64,000 nt of DNA from Methylomonas rapida. Lineage in GTDB: Bacteria > Pseudomonadota > Gammaproteobacteria > Methylococcales > Methylomonadaceae. Numbering within the stretch: position 1 is the stretch's first letter; each line of letters starts with the position of its first letter. The notes beneath the pieces were generated by a model that saw only the letters and a program-made list of their open reading frames with translations, had not been told where the DNA came from and did not search any database. Below, one piece after another: positions 51,347 through 59,778 of the stretch. The translations under genes and the position numbers were made by a program. Location: positions 3,100,001-3,164,000 of the forward strand of contig NZ_CP113517.1 in assembly GCF_024360925.2 (NCBI RefSeq), read 5' to 3'.

Positions 51347-52612
51347 ATGACCAACATCCTCATCTGCACCGTCGGCGGCAGCCACCAACCCATCGTCAGC
51401 GCCATCAACGACATGCGCCCGGACCATGTCGTGTTCATCTGCACCGACAAGGACCCGGCCACCGGCCAACCGGGGTCACGGACCCAAATCGACGGCAAGG
51501 GCCATTGCATCAAGGCCAGCCCCAAGGATGCCGCGCCGTCATTGCCCAACATTCCCAGCCAAACCGGGCTGGCCGCCGATCAATATCAAACCGTGCTGAC
51601 GCTGTCCGACGACCTCGACCGCATTTATCTCGATTGCACACTGGCCATAGACCAAGTCATGCAACGCTTTCCGGCAGCCAGAGTCGTAGCCGACTACACC
51701 GGCGGCACCAAGTCCATGAGCGCCGGGCTGGTGATGGCGGCTGTCGAAAGGCCGGACATCGACCTACAGCTCGTTACCGGCAGCCGCACGGATTTGATCA
51801 AAGTCCAGGACGGCTCGCAGTTTGCCGACAAGGCCGATTGCGAACGCATCCGCTACCGCCGTTTGACCGAGCCCTATCGGCGCGCCTGGCACCGTTACGC
51901 CTACAGTGAAGCGTGGGCGGGCCTGGCCGATTTCAGGCCGCCCAAAGGCCTGCGCAACGAATACACCCGCTTTCGGGAACTGAGCCGCGCCTTTGCAGAA
52001 TGGGACAATTTCAACCATGCCCTGACCTTGAACATCTTGCAGCCTTATGCGCCCAGCCTGCCGGACACGATGAAAACCTACATCGGCATGGCGATGCGCC
52101 TCAACGATCAAAACCAAGGCAAACGCGAAGCGGCCCGGCTGTTTGATCTTTACCGCAACGCCGAACGCCACGCCGCCCAAGGCCGTTACGACGACGCGGT
52201 TTCAAGGGTTTACCGGCTGATCGAATGGACGGCCCAATGGCTGCTGGAAACCCAATGCGGTATCCAAACCGGCGACATCAAACCGGAGCAAGTCCCGGAA
52301 ACCATGGTCTTAAAAGCCAACCGCAACGGCATCATTCAAGTGGGTTTGTTCGAGGCCTGGCAACTGGTCAAGCTCAAAACCCAAGGCGCCGCTGCCCGCT
52401 TTATCGCGGAACAGGAAAACACCCTGCTCAATCACACCAAGATTCGCAACGCTTCGATTTTGGCGCATGGTTTTACGCCCATCAAACTGACGGAATGGCA
52501 GATCATCCACAGCTGGCTGGAGCAATATTTCATGCCGATGCTGCTGGAGGAATCATCAAAAGTCGGCATCAAGCAAATGCCGCCGCAATTGCCGAGTGGT
52601 TACGAAAGCTAA
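51347..52612 (+). CDS. CARF-HEPN effector of the Cas02710/TIGR02710 type
   Basis: 421 aa from ATG 51347. CARF domain in residues 1-160: NILICTVGGSHQPIVSAIND and ligand motif DYTGGTKSM at 116-124. The C-terminal half is helical. RNASILAH (367-374) fits the RX6H form of the HEPN RNase motif. Expected action: cyclic oligoadenylate binds CARF, HEPN cuts RNA, like Csm6/Csx1. The HEPN assignment rests on one motif and general helical character. Confidence 0.8.
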   Translation: MTNILICTVGGSHQPIVSAINDMRPDHVVFICTDKDPATGQPGSRTQIDGKGHCIKASPKDAAPSLPNIPSQTGLAADQYQTVLTLSDDLDRIYLDCTLAIDQVMQRFPAARVVADYTGGTKSMSAGLVMAAVERPDIDLQLVTGSRTDLIKVQDGSQFADKADCERIRYRRLTEPYRRAWHRYAYSEAWAGLADFRPPKGLRNEYTRFRELSRAFAEWDNFNHALTLNILQPYAPSLPDTMKTYIGMAMRLNDQNQGKREAARLFDLYRNAERHAAQGRYDDAVSRVYRLIEWTAQWLLETQCGIQTGDIKPEQVPETMVLKANRNGIIQVGLFEAWQLVKLKTQGAAARFIAEQENTLLNHTKIRNASILAHGFTPIKLTEWQIIHSWLEQYFMPMLLEESSKVGIKQMPPQLPSGYES

Positions 52613-52628
52613 TTTGCCGGCGCCACCT

Positions 52629-53165
52629 ATGACGGACACAACGGTAGGATCGACCGTAGGAGCGACGCACAGTCGCGATTTCAACCAGTCAAATCGCGAC
52701 TATGCGTCGCTCCTACAAACCCAGGGCAGTAAACCGCATGGCAAAGAATTACGCAAACGCCGACATTCTATCGCGGGCCAGATTTACCTGATCACTACCG
52801 TTACTCAAAACCGTAGACCGGTTTTTGCCGATCTGTTCGCCGCTCGGCTGCTGGTTCAAACCTTGCGGTTCGAGCAACAGCGGCATACCGCCGATACCTT
52901 GGCTTATGTAGTCATGCCGGATCACTTGCATTGGCTGATGACGCTTGGTCCCAGCCAGCCCTTGGCAAAAGTCGTACAGGCTATAAAAGCCTCGTCGGCC
53001 AAACGAATCGGCCAGCCTATTTGGCAAGCGGGCTATCACGACCATGCCTTACGCAAGGAAGAAGATTTGCAAGCCGTGGCCCGCTATGTCATCGCCAACC
53101 CGTTGCGGGCCGGCTTGGTGGAACGCATCGGCGATTACCCGCATTGGGATGCGATATGGTTTTAA
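52629..53165 (+). CDS. REP-associated tyrosine transposase (RAYT)
   Basis: The recognisable family region starts at GKELRKRRHSIAGQIYLITT and includes HLH in VVMPDHLHWLMTLG (HUH-type metal site) and the tyrosine region WQAGYHDHALRKEED. The C-terminal block is ARYVIANPLRAGLVERIGDY. The only in-frame ATG (52629) lies before a REP palindrome, so the first 35 residues would be read from the REP itself. The original start may be lost. RAYT proteins nick REP sequences; this one is flanked by a full REP on its left and a REP stub (53177-53188) on its right. Confidence 0.82.
   Translation: MTDTTVGSTVGATHSRDFNQSNRDYASLLQTQGSKPHGKELRKRRHSIAGQIYLITTVTQNRRPVFADLFAARLLVQTLRFEQQRHTADTLAYVVMPDHLHWLMTLGPSQPLAKVVQAIKASSAKRIGQPIWQAGYHDHALRKEEDLQAVARYVIANPLRAGLVERIGDYPHWDAIWF
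52656..52716. repeat. REP palindrome at the 5' end of the RAYT gene
   Basis: Complete two-arm GTAGGAGCGACG element. RAYT genes are usually flanked by their cognate REPs. A truncated 12-base arm follows the gene at 53177-53188. Confidence 0.85.
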
Positions 53166-53210
53166 ATCCCCTATTGGTAGGAGCGACCTAAATTTAACAA
53201 GCAAATACTT

Positions 53211-55295
53211 ATGCCAAACATCCTGCTATGTACCCTAGGCGCCAGTTGGGCCGTCATTCCGGAAGCCTACGCCTTTCTGGCGCCGGATAAACTGCCGCTG
53301 TACCTCAACCATCCCGAGCAAACGCAATTGCTGGCATTGAAAGACCAATACCAATTACAACCGCCGGATGAGATTTGGGTCTGTACCACCCAAGGCCAGC
53401 AAACCCAAACAAGTTTGCAAACCCTGAAAGCCTGGATAGATTGTTTGCCGAATGCACCGCAGTTACGCATCTGGCAAGCCGCGCAAACCGACCAACTCGC
53501 CACCCAACAGGAATGCGCTGCCATTCGCGAGTTGATCGTGCGCGCCTGCCTCAAAGCGCATGATCATGCCTCAGGCGGTCAGGTGGTGTTGTCGCTGGCC
53601 GGTGGGCGCAAGACCATGAGCGCGGACATGCAATGGGCCGGCAGTCTGTTCGGTTGCCAGGCCTTATTGCATGTGATCAGTGCCGACAAATTGCCCGACG
53701 AATTGCGCTTTGCTCAACCCGCCACATTGGCGCGAACCTTAAGCGCGGATTTGGCCCAACTGATCATGCCGCTGATCGCCGGCCAAACCAGCCGCAGCGA
53801 TTTGCTGGACATCAGCGTCGATGGCGTCGGCCCGATAAAAACCGAGGATTATCCCCTGGATTTGCCTGCGCCAAACCAAATTGGTTTATTCGCAGATACC
53901 GATCACCGTCTCAGCCAAGAACTTGGCAAACGCGAAAAAGCCAGCAGCCGCTTGTTCGGTAATTACCTTCTGGACATCAGCCGCACCGAAAGCCACGAAA
54001 ACTGGCGCAGCCTGTACCGCCTGCCGCCGCGCCGTATCGACCAGCTCAGAACCACGATGCTTGGCGAAAAAGATCGCCAATGGTTGCTTGAATTACCCAA
54101 AGCCGATTTGCACCGCCATCTCGGCGGTTGTTTGAGCTTGGATGACCAGCGCAGAGTGGCCGAAGCCATCTGGCAAAACCTAACCGCTGCCGAGCGCGAT
54201 CAAGCTCTGGCCCATTGTCAAAAACTGCTCCAACAGCCGCGCTGGCCGTGGAACTGGCCCAAATTTCTTAAATGCAATAGCCAACGCAGCCACAACACGG
54301 CGGCGCTGCTGCTGCACGCCAGCGAAGAACAACTCCAAGAAAATTTGTGGCAAGTCACCGAACCGCGCGTGGGCTTGAAAGACCAACACCCGGCCGGCTT
54401 TTCCGCCTACGAGCGTCCCGGCGAATTGTCCGGTTCGGCTTTGCTTTACCATCCTGCGGCCATTCAGCCCTATGCCCAAGCCATAGCCCAACAAGCGATC
54501 GATGAAGGCTTGGCCTATGTCGAATTGCGCGGCAGCCCGCAAAAATATGACCCGGCCGATGGCTTGGCCTTTTTAAAACAATTTCATCAAGCCCTGACAA
54601 GCTTGCCAAACCCGACCAACATCCAATTTCGGTTTATCGTCATCGCCGACCGCCGCGCCGAGGAAGCCGACTTGCAAAAAACCATAGACATGGCCGTGCA
54701 GGCCAAACGGGAACTGCCCGATTTCGTGGTCGGCTTGGACATGGCCGGCGACGAATCGCGCACCCAACCGGAAAAAATCGCGCATCTGTTCACGCCGGCT
54801 TTCGCCGCCTGCCTGCCGATCACCATCCATGCCGGCGAAGGCGAAGCCGCGGAATCCATTTGGCAAGCCGCCTATCATCTGCATGCCGACCGCATAGGCC
54901 ACGGCCTGACGCTGAACGACAACGAAAACCTGGCCCAGCGCTTTCGTGACCGCAACATTTGTTTGGAACTGTGCCCCAGCTCCAACCGCGAAGTCGTGGG
55001 GTTTTTCGATGCTAAATTTCCAGAAACCGAAGAAATGCCGGTCTATCCATTGTTGGCATTGTGGCAAAAAGGCCTACCTTTGACACTTTGCAGCGACAAC
55101 CCCGGCATCAGCCAAACCAGCTTGGCCGACGAATATTTGGCGGCGGCGCGCATGACCGATTTTAGGCTCAGCCAATGGGATGCCTTGGCCATGATCAAGC
55201 AAGGCTTCGTGCATGCCTTCATTCCCGGCCAGGAAAAGGAAAAACTATTGAAAGACATAGACGCCAAGTTATACGAACTATTGATAACCGCCTGA
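53211..55295 (+). CDS. cad1: CARF-adenosine deaminase effector (Cad1-type)
   Basis: 694 aa. N-terminal CARF domain: NILLCTLGASWAVIPEAYAF and LAGGRKTM at 129-136. Residues about 295-690 are an adenosine/AMP deaminase barrel with every metal and catalytic block: DLHRH (299-303), HAGEGEA (His540, Glu543), RIGHG (His564), LELCPSSN (585-592) and CSDNPG (Asp629). Cad1 proteins, when activated by cyclic oligoadenylate, turn ATP/adenosine into the inosine form and stop growth. Size and order of domains agree with that family. It lies between RAYT and Card1-type genes. Confidence 0.93.
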   Translation: MPNILLCTLGASWAVIPEAYAFLAPDKLPLYLNHPEQTQLLALKDQYQLQPPDEIWVCTTQGQQTQTSLQTLKAWIDCLPNAPQLRIWQAAQTDQLATQQECAAIRELIVRACLKAHDHASGGQVVLSLAGGRKTMSADMQWAGSLFGCQALLHVISADKLPDELRFAQPATLARTLSADLAQLIMPLIAGQTSRSDLLDISVDGVGPIKTEDYPLDLPAPNQIGLFADTDHRLSQELGKREKASSRLFGNYLLDISRTESHENWRSLYRLPPRRIDQLRTTMLGEKDRQWLLELPKADLHRHLGGCLSLDDQRRVAEAIWQNLTAAERDQALAHCQKLLQQPRWPWNWPKFLKCNSQRSHNTAALLLHASEEQLQENLWQVTEPRVGLKDQHPAGFSAYERPGELSGSALLYHPAAIQPYAQAIAQQAIDEGLAYVELRGSPQKYDPADGLAFLKQFHQALTSLPNPTNIQFRFIVIADRRAEEADLQKTIDMAVQAKRELPDFVVGLDMAGDESRTQPEKIAHLFTPAFAACLPITIHAGEGEAAESIWQAAYHLHADRIGHGLTLNDNENLAQRFRDRNICLELCPSSNREVVGFFDAKFPETEEMPVYPLLALWQKGLPLTLCSDNPGISQTSLADEYLAAARMTDFRLSQWDALAMIKQGFVHAFIPGQEKEKLLKDIDAKLYELLITA

Positions 55296-55301
55296 TGAGC
55301 C

Positions 55302-55381
55302 GTAGGAGCGACGCCAGTCGCGATAATCACCGCTCAAATCGCGACTGGCGTCTTTAAAATCGCGACTGGCGTCGCTCCTAC
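55302..55381. repeat. REP palindrome with duplicated right arm
   Basis: One left arm, then two right arms (55337-55352 partial, 55359-55381 complete). It fills much of the cad1-card1 gap. Confidence 0.8.
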
Positions 55382-55424
55382 AACAACATGCAGCGTAACC
55401 GTTATCCAACCGAGCAAAGCCACT

Positions 55425-56558
55425 ATGAAACTCACCGCCCACTTAATCCTGGTCTCCGCCCAGCCCATCCCCAACATCACCCCCATGCTGGACGAAGCCA
55501 TCAAGCCGCAAAAAGTGCTCATGCTGGTCAGCCCGGACATGCGCGAACGTGCCAAAGCCTTGGAAAATATCTTCAAGCCGCGTGGCATTAGCGTCGAGCA
55601 ATACGCTATCGAAGACCCCTGGGATGCAGAGCGCATCAGCGATACGGCGCTCGATATTCTGAGCCAATATCCCGCCGGGGACATCGCGCTCAACGCCACC
55701 GGCGGCACCAAACTGATGAGCATCGCCGCCTACGAAGCCTTTCGCAGCGAAAATGCGCCGATTTACTATGTGCATCCGGAACATGACCGCCTGCTGTGGC
55801 TGTCGCCCAAGCGAGCGCCGCACGAGCTGGCCGACCGCCTGAAGCTCAAGGATTACCTGATGGCCTACGGCGCCGATCAGGTAGACATTCCGGACCTCGG
55901 CCAAAGCGTGCCGGCGCCGATCCAGGCATTGACCCAAAACCTGCTGGCCGGTATCGACCGCTATGCCGATGAACTGGGCGCGCTGAATTATTTGGCCTTA
56001 CAAGCCGACAACCCGCAACTCAGCACCCAAATCGAACACGGCCCGCAAGCCAAACCCATGCTGTGGGAACTGCTGGAATTATTTGAACAGGCCGGCCTTT
56101 GCCGCATCGATGGCCGCCGGCTGAGTTTTCCCGACCAACAAGCCCGCTTCGTGGCCAACGGTGGCTGGCTGGAAATGCATACCTACAAAATCTGCACCCA
56201 GTTGAAAAAAGACTGCCGCATCCAGGACGTGGCCTGCAACATCACGATACAACGCCATCCGGCTGGCAAAACCCCTGTCAAAAACGAAATTGACGTTGGG
56301 CTGATTCGGGACAATCGCTTGCATTTGATCGAATGCAAAACCAAACGTTTTGAAAAAGACGCCGACGTGCTGTATAAGCTGGACAGCCTGCGCGACTTGA
56401 TAGGCGGCCTGCAAGGCCGAGCCATGCTGGTCAGCTTTAACAGCCTAGACAAAGTCAGCCGGGCCCGCGCCAAGGAATTGAACATTGCCTTGTGCAGCAA
56501 AACCGACCTGAGAAATTTGCAACAGCACCTGCATGCATGGCTGACCGCCGGGAGATAA
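55425..56558 (+). CDS. CARF-PD-(D/E)XK nuclease effector (Card1/Can2-type)
   Basis: 377 aa. CARF domain in residues 1-150 with NATGGTKLM at 90-98. The C-terminal nuclease has Glu250 (NGGWLE), Asp290 (KNEIDVGLI) and Glu303-x-Lys305 (LIECKTKRF), all that a PD-(D/E)XK site needs. Domain order and length are as in Card1 of Treponema and Can2. With cyclic tetra-adenylate it should nick or degrade ssDNA/ssRNA and cause dormancy. Last gene before the CRISPR array. Confidence 0.92.
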   Translation: MKLTAHLILVSAQPIPNITPMLDEAIKPQKVLMLVSPDMRERAKALENIFKPRGISVEQYAIEDPWDAERISDTALDILSQYPAGDIALNATGGTKLMSIAAYEAFRSENAPIYYVHPEHDRLLWLSPKRAPHELADRLKLKDYLMAYGADQVDIPDLGQSVPAPIQALTQNLLAGIDRYADELGALNYLALQADNPQLSTQIEHGPQAKPMLWELLELFEQAGLCRIDGRRLSFPDQQARFVANGGWLEMHTYKICTQLKKDCRIQDVACNITIQRHPAGKTPVKNEIDVGLIRDNRLHLIECKTKRFEKDADVLYKLDSLRDLIGGLQGRAMLVSFNSLDKVSRARAKELNIALCSKTDLRNLQQHLHAWLTAGR

Positions 56559-56631
56559 CTTTTTGAAAACCCATTTCTTTGGCAACCCCATCTGTAACCC
56601 CATGAAAACAAAAGGAGATCAACGCCGAGCT
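56559..56631 (+). promoter_or_regulatory. Possible short CRISPR leader
   Basis: 73 bases between card1 stop and the first repeat; moderately A/T rich with AAAACAAAAGGAG. If the array is transcribed rightward, the leader must lie here, perhaps reaching into the card1 gene. No clear promoter boxes. Orientation is inferred from the repeat end only. Confidence 0.35.
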
Positions 56632-56705
56632 ATTTAAATAACAGACCTTATAAAGAAGGGATTAAGACCGCAGTAATCGACATGTTCGCCTAGCAATGTA
56701 TTTAA

Positions 56706-58373
56706 CCTGAATCCGTGACTCCACATATTGCCAGACCTTTTATTCGTCATACTCTTCCAAAATTCGCTGAATTTAAAAGTGTGGTCCGGGCAATCGAGTT
56801 TAACGGCTAGAAATGCAGCGTATTATCTGGAATATTTTCCCTGCATGATTCAATTTGATGGACTTTAGGCGCAGGATTCCCAAGCCACTGTGAATTTGCG
56901 GCGTTGTGCTATCGATGGCAGAGCGATCAGTCGCTAGCCGGCGGCGAGTTTGGCGTAGGTGGATTCAAAAGCGATGAAACCGGGACAGCTCTGTGAAAAG
57001 CGCAGCTTCAGCCGGTGCCCGCTACGGATGAGTCGCGCGGCCAGATACATCAGTTCCTGGATCACGGTTTTGATACGCCGCCGCTTGGCAGGATGCCTGA
57101 CCGGGCTTTGTTCGCCCAGCAAGCCGATCAGGCCTATCCAGCGCAGGATGTTGTAGCTATAGGCGCTGAGGCTCATGATCAGGTCGTTGGTGGCAAACTT
57201 GCCGGATGGCAGGCGCTCGATATCCAGATCGGTCTTGAATTCGCTGTGGAATTGTTCAGCGGTGGCATGGTCGCGATAGAGGGCAATAACCATGGCATCG
57301 TCGTAATCGGCCACCGGCAGACTGGTCCACCAGCCTTCGATTTCGATATCCGGTAGCACGAGGGCTTGGCCTTGAGCCGTGATGGTGCGCTCGGTGATTT
57401 GCATGACCCTGCGACAGGTATAGGTTTTACCGTTGCGAGTGTGTTGCTCCATGACACTGAACAAGGCCACGCGTTTGCCTTCGCGCGGTGTGGTCCACTG
57501 GCCGTGTTGTTCGGCGTAGGCCAGCCAGGCGTCGGCATCTTGTTTACGCGGGTTCCATTTGATGATGAAATCGACCTGATCGGCTTCGTGTAAGTCGATG
57601 CGATTGTCGAGCGCGTCGTGACCGCCATCCAGCCGGACCAACAAAGGCAAAGTCGTCAAACGTTTCGCGGCGGCGAGTCCGCGCTCCAGCGCATAGCGGA
57701 ATTCGTATTGGCAATGCTGCTTGCCTTCGCGCAGTTCATTACCAATACACCAGCCCTCTTTACCCAGATAGAGGGCAATCGGGGCGTAGCCGTCAAAACC
57801 TTTGTAGGTTCGGGAGACGCCTTCTTTGCAGGTTTTTTCGTTGTTCATGGGGTAAACATCGATATCCAACGCGACATGGCCTGTGGCTAACGGCGTTACC
57901 GGCACCTGGGCGTGAGCCAGAAAATCGAGGTTGCTTTGATAAATGATCGGTAATAAGGCGTCGGCGTGTTCATCCAGTCGCTGTCTGAGGCGGGCGCTGG
58001 AGGGTACTTGATGAATGGCGAGCGCGGCTTTGAAATAGTCGTCGTCGCGATGGTTTTCGATGGCTTCGAAGTCGCTTTTGCCCAGGCTAAGGGTGCCTAT
58101 ATAGCTTTTGATAATATCGGCGTGAGCAATACCGTGCCGTAGCGGAATACCTTTTTCCAGCGCCTGATTGAGCTGGCCATATTGATTCAAACATAAACCG
58201 ACCAAGGCTAATCCAGAATGGCTGGTATAAAATTCAGTTTCAGATTGCTCCAGGATAAACCGCTTCATGAATCACTCGCCGGGTGAATGGAAGAATAGCG
58301 GTATTATCCCAGAATAAGCGTTTTAAATCATTGCGTTGCGGCCGTGGATGGCCTTTTAAGTCACGGATTCAGG
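56706..58373 (-). mobile_element. IS1380-family insertion sequence, copy 2, inside a CRISPR repeat
   Basis: 1,668 bp, same ends as copy 1. It lies after the first six bases of the second CRISPR repeat with target duplication TTTAA (56701-56705 and 58374-58378). It separates repeat 1 and spacer 1 from the other ten spacers. Confidence 0.96.
56934..58268 (-). CDS. IS1380-family transposase, copy 2
   Basis: 444 aa, identical in amino-acid sequence to the protein at 40566-41900, including Asp and Glu blocks (VALDIDVYPMNN, LVRLDGGHD, YRDHATAEQFHSEF). Identity of two copies suggests recent transposition in this genome. Confidence 0.93.
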   Translation of the reverse strand: MKRFILEQSETEFYTSHSGLALVGLCLNQYGQLNQALEKGIPLRHGIAHADIIKSYIGTLSLGKSDFEAIENHRDDDYFKAALAIHQVPSSARLRQRLDEHADALLPIIYQSNLDFLAHAQVPVTPLATGHVALDIDVYPMNNEKTCKEGVSRTYKGFDGYAPIALYLGKEGWCIGNELREGKQHCQYEFRYALERGLAAAKRLTTLPLLVRLDGGHDALDNRIDLHEADQVDFIIKWNPRKQDADAWLAYAEQHGQWTTPREGKRVALFSVMEQHTRNGKTYTCRRVMQITERTITAQGQALVLPDIEIEGWWTSLPVADYDDAMVIALYRDHATAEQFHSEFKTDLDIERLPSGKFATNDLIMSLSAYSYNILRWIGLIGLLGEQSPVRHPAKRRRIKTVIQELMYLAARLIRSGHRLKLRFSQSCPGFIAFESTYAKLAAG

Positions 58374-59173
58374 TTTAAATAACAGACCTTATAAAGAAGG
58401 GATTAAGACCCACTACTGCCAGACCTATCGAGGGATGACATGCATTTAAATAACAGACCTTATAAAGAAGGGATTAAGACAAATGATTGAATACATATTT
58501 TCTCCAATTAAAATTTAAATAACAGACCTTATAAAGAAGGGATTAAGACGCCTCTTGCCGGTCTTGTTCTGCCAGCCAGCTATATTTAAATAACAGACCT
58601 TATAAAGAAGGGATTAAGACGCCTCTTGCCGGTCTTGTTCTGCCAGCCAGCTATATTTAAATAACAGACCTTATAAAGAAGGGATTAAGACCCGTTGCAA
58701 CCGTAGCACTTGGTGCCGTGCATTAATTTAAATAACAGACCTTATAAAGAAGGGATTAAGACCATTTTTTGGCTTTAAGCGGGTTGATGCTTTATATTTA
58801 AATAACAGACCTTATAAAGAAGGGATTAAGACAAAACAATTTTGCCGATGGTTACGGTGGTGGTATTTAAATAACAGACCTTATAAAGAAGGGATTAAGA
58901 CCTAATGTTTTTGCTTGATTTTCAGCTAAACGGGTTATTTAAATAACAGACCTTATAAAGAAGGGATTAAGACATTATTTCTTTTTTCATGTTCTTGTTC
59001 TCGGTTTTGATTTAAATAACAGACCTTATAAAGAAGGGATTAAGACCAAGCCCGCGCAAAGCGTAGATTGCTGTATTGTTCTATTTAAATAACAGACCTT
59101 ATAAAGAAGGGATTAAGACTCATGATTTTAATCCTCATTGGTTACTTGCTAGAACGTAGATATAAGCCACAGC

Positions 59174-59232
59174 GTAGGAGCGACGCATAGTCGCGATGCG
59201 TGAGCCTGCGATCGCGACTTGCATCGCTCCTG
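59174..59232. repeat. REP palindrome, GTAGGAGCGACG family
   Basis: Left arm GTAGGAGCGACGCATAGTCGCGAT; right arm diverged (ATCGCGACTTGCATCGCTCCTGC). Confidence 0.75.
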
Positions 59233-59368
59233 CCAAACTCCTGAACGGTTCGACCATGCCCAAAGCAAGGGAAACGTCTGGCGTGGGTTAAATAACCCTC
59301 CCGGCGCCCAGTCATCCCACTATGGATTACCACGCAGAGCATGGTAATCAGGTCAAAGATGGGATTTT

Positions 59369-59430
59369 GTGGGAGCGACGCCTCGTCGCGAGTTGAAGGT
59401 TTTGAAATCGCGACGAGGTGTCGCTCCTAC
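59369..59430. repeat. REP palindrome, variant arm
   Basis: GTGGGAGCGACGCCTCGTCGCGA pairs with TCGCGACGAGGTGTCGCTCCTAC. The centre of each arm differs (CCTCG instead of CAGT), so this is a sub-family. Confidence 0.75.
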
Positions 59431-59490
59431 CAAGATCCTCACAAGCTTGCCAACGCTAACCGGCGCCGGTTTTTTGCTTACCTTGTTGCC

Positions 59491-59775
59491 ATGACTCAAC
59501 GGCAACTCTATCTGGCGGCATACGACATTTCTTGCAACCGGCGGCTACGCAAGGCGCTGTACGTGCTGCGCGGCTATGCCTCTGGCGGGCAAAAATCGGT
59601 GTTCGAATGTTTTCTAACCCCGACGGAAAAATCATTACTGCTGGAAGATATTGCCCAGGTCATAAACCCCGAGGAGGATCGCTTCATTTTGCTGAGACTG
59701 GCGGGCGCCAAGCACGTGCGCACACTCGGCAAGGCGGTGCCGCCTCAGGATGGTTCGTTTTTTTATGTGGGGTAA
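59491..59775 (+). CDS. cas2: Cas2, first copy
   Basis: 94 aa from ATG 59491. LYLAAYDISCNRRLRKALYV has the Cas2 Asp (Asp11) at the end of the first strand, and QKSVFECFLTPTEKSLLLED is the second strand and helix. Ends with GKAVPPQDGSFFYVG. Three bases before cas1. Its product should bridge Cas1 dimers during spacer acquisition. Confidence 0.9.
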   Translation: MTQRQLYLAAYDISCNRRLRKALYVLRGYASGGQKSVFECFLTPTEKSLLLEDIAQVINPEEDRFILLRLAGAKHVRTLGKAVPPQDGSFFYVG

Positions 59776-59778
59776 CGG

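Larger units (their letters stand above)
56632..59119 (+). CRISPR. CRISPR array of 12 repeats, split by an IS
   Basis: Repeats of 37 bases begin ATTTAAATAACAG and end GGGATTAAGAC, with a CCTT/AAGG stem. Repeat 1 is at 56632-56668, then a 31-base spacer. Repeat 2 is cut by IS copy 2 (56700-56705 and 58374-58409). Ten more identical repeats follow to 59119 with spacers of 32-36 bases. Spacers 4 and 5 (58550-58583, 58621-58654) are identical. The last eight bases ATTAAGAC resemble type III 5' handles, so transcription is probably left to right. No spacer matches anything I could find in this window. Confidence 0.97.
59120..59490. other. Gap between CRISPR array and cas2
   Basis: About 370 bases with no gene. 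It holds two REP palindromes (59174-59232, 59369-59430) and, between them, GC-rich unique sequence. It does not look like an A/T-rich leader. A promoter for the adaptation operon should be here but I could not pick out clear boxes. Confidence 0.5.

Noticed and set aside
40338..58373. A true composite transposon carrying the type III-A module
   Set aside because: Each IS has its own matching 5-bp target duplication (TCTAA and TTTAA), which shows two separate insertions; a composite jump would leave one duplication at the outer ends only.
58410..59082. Spacers matching the Mu-like prophage in the same window
   Set aside because: I compared several spacers by eye on both strands with prophage genes and saw no match; a proper alignment search is needed.
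59120..59173. CRISPR leader on the right of the array
   Set aside because: Only 54 bases separate the last repeat from a REP element, and the repeat's GATTAAGAC end points to rightward transcription. Not fully excluded.
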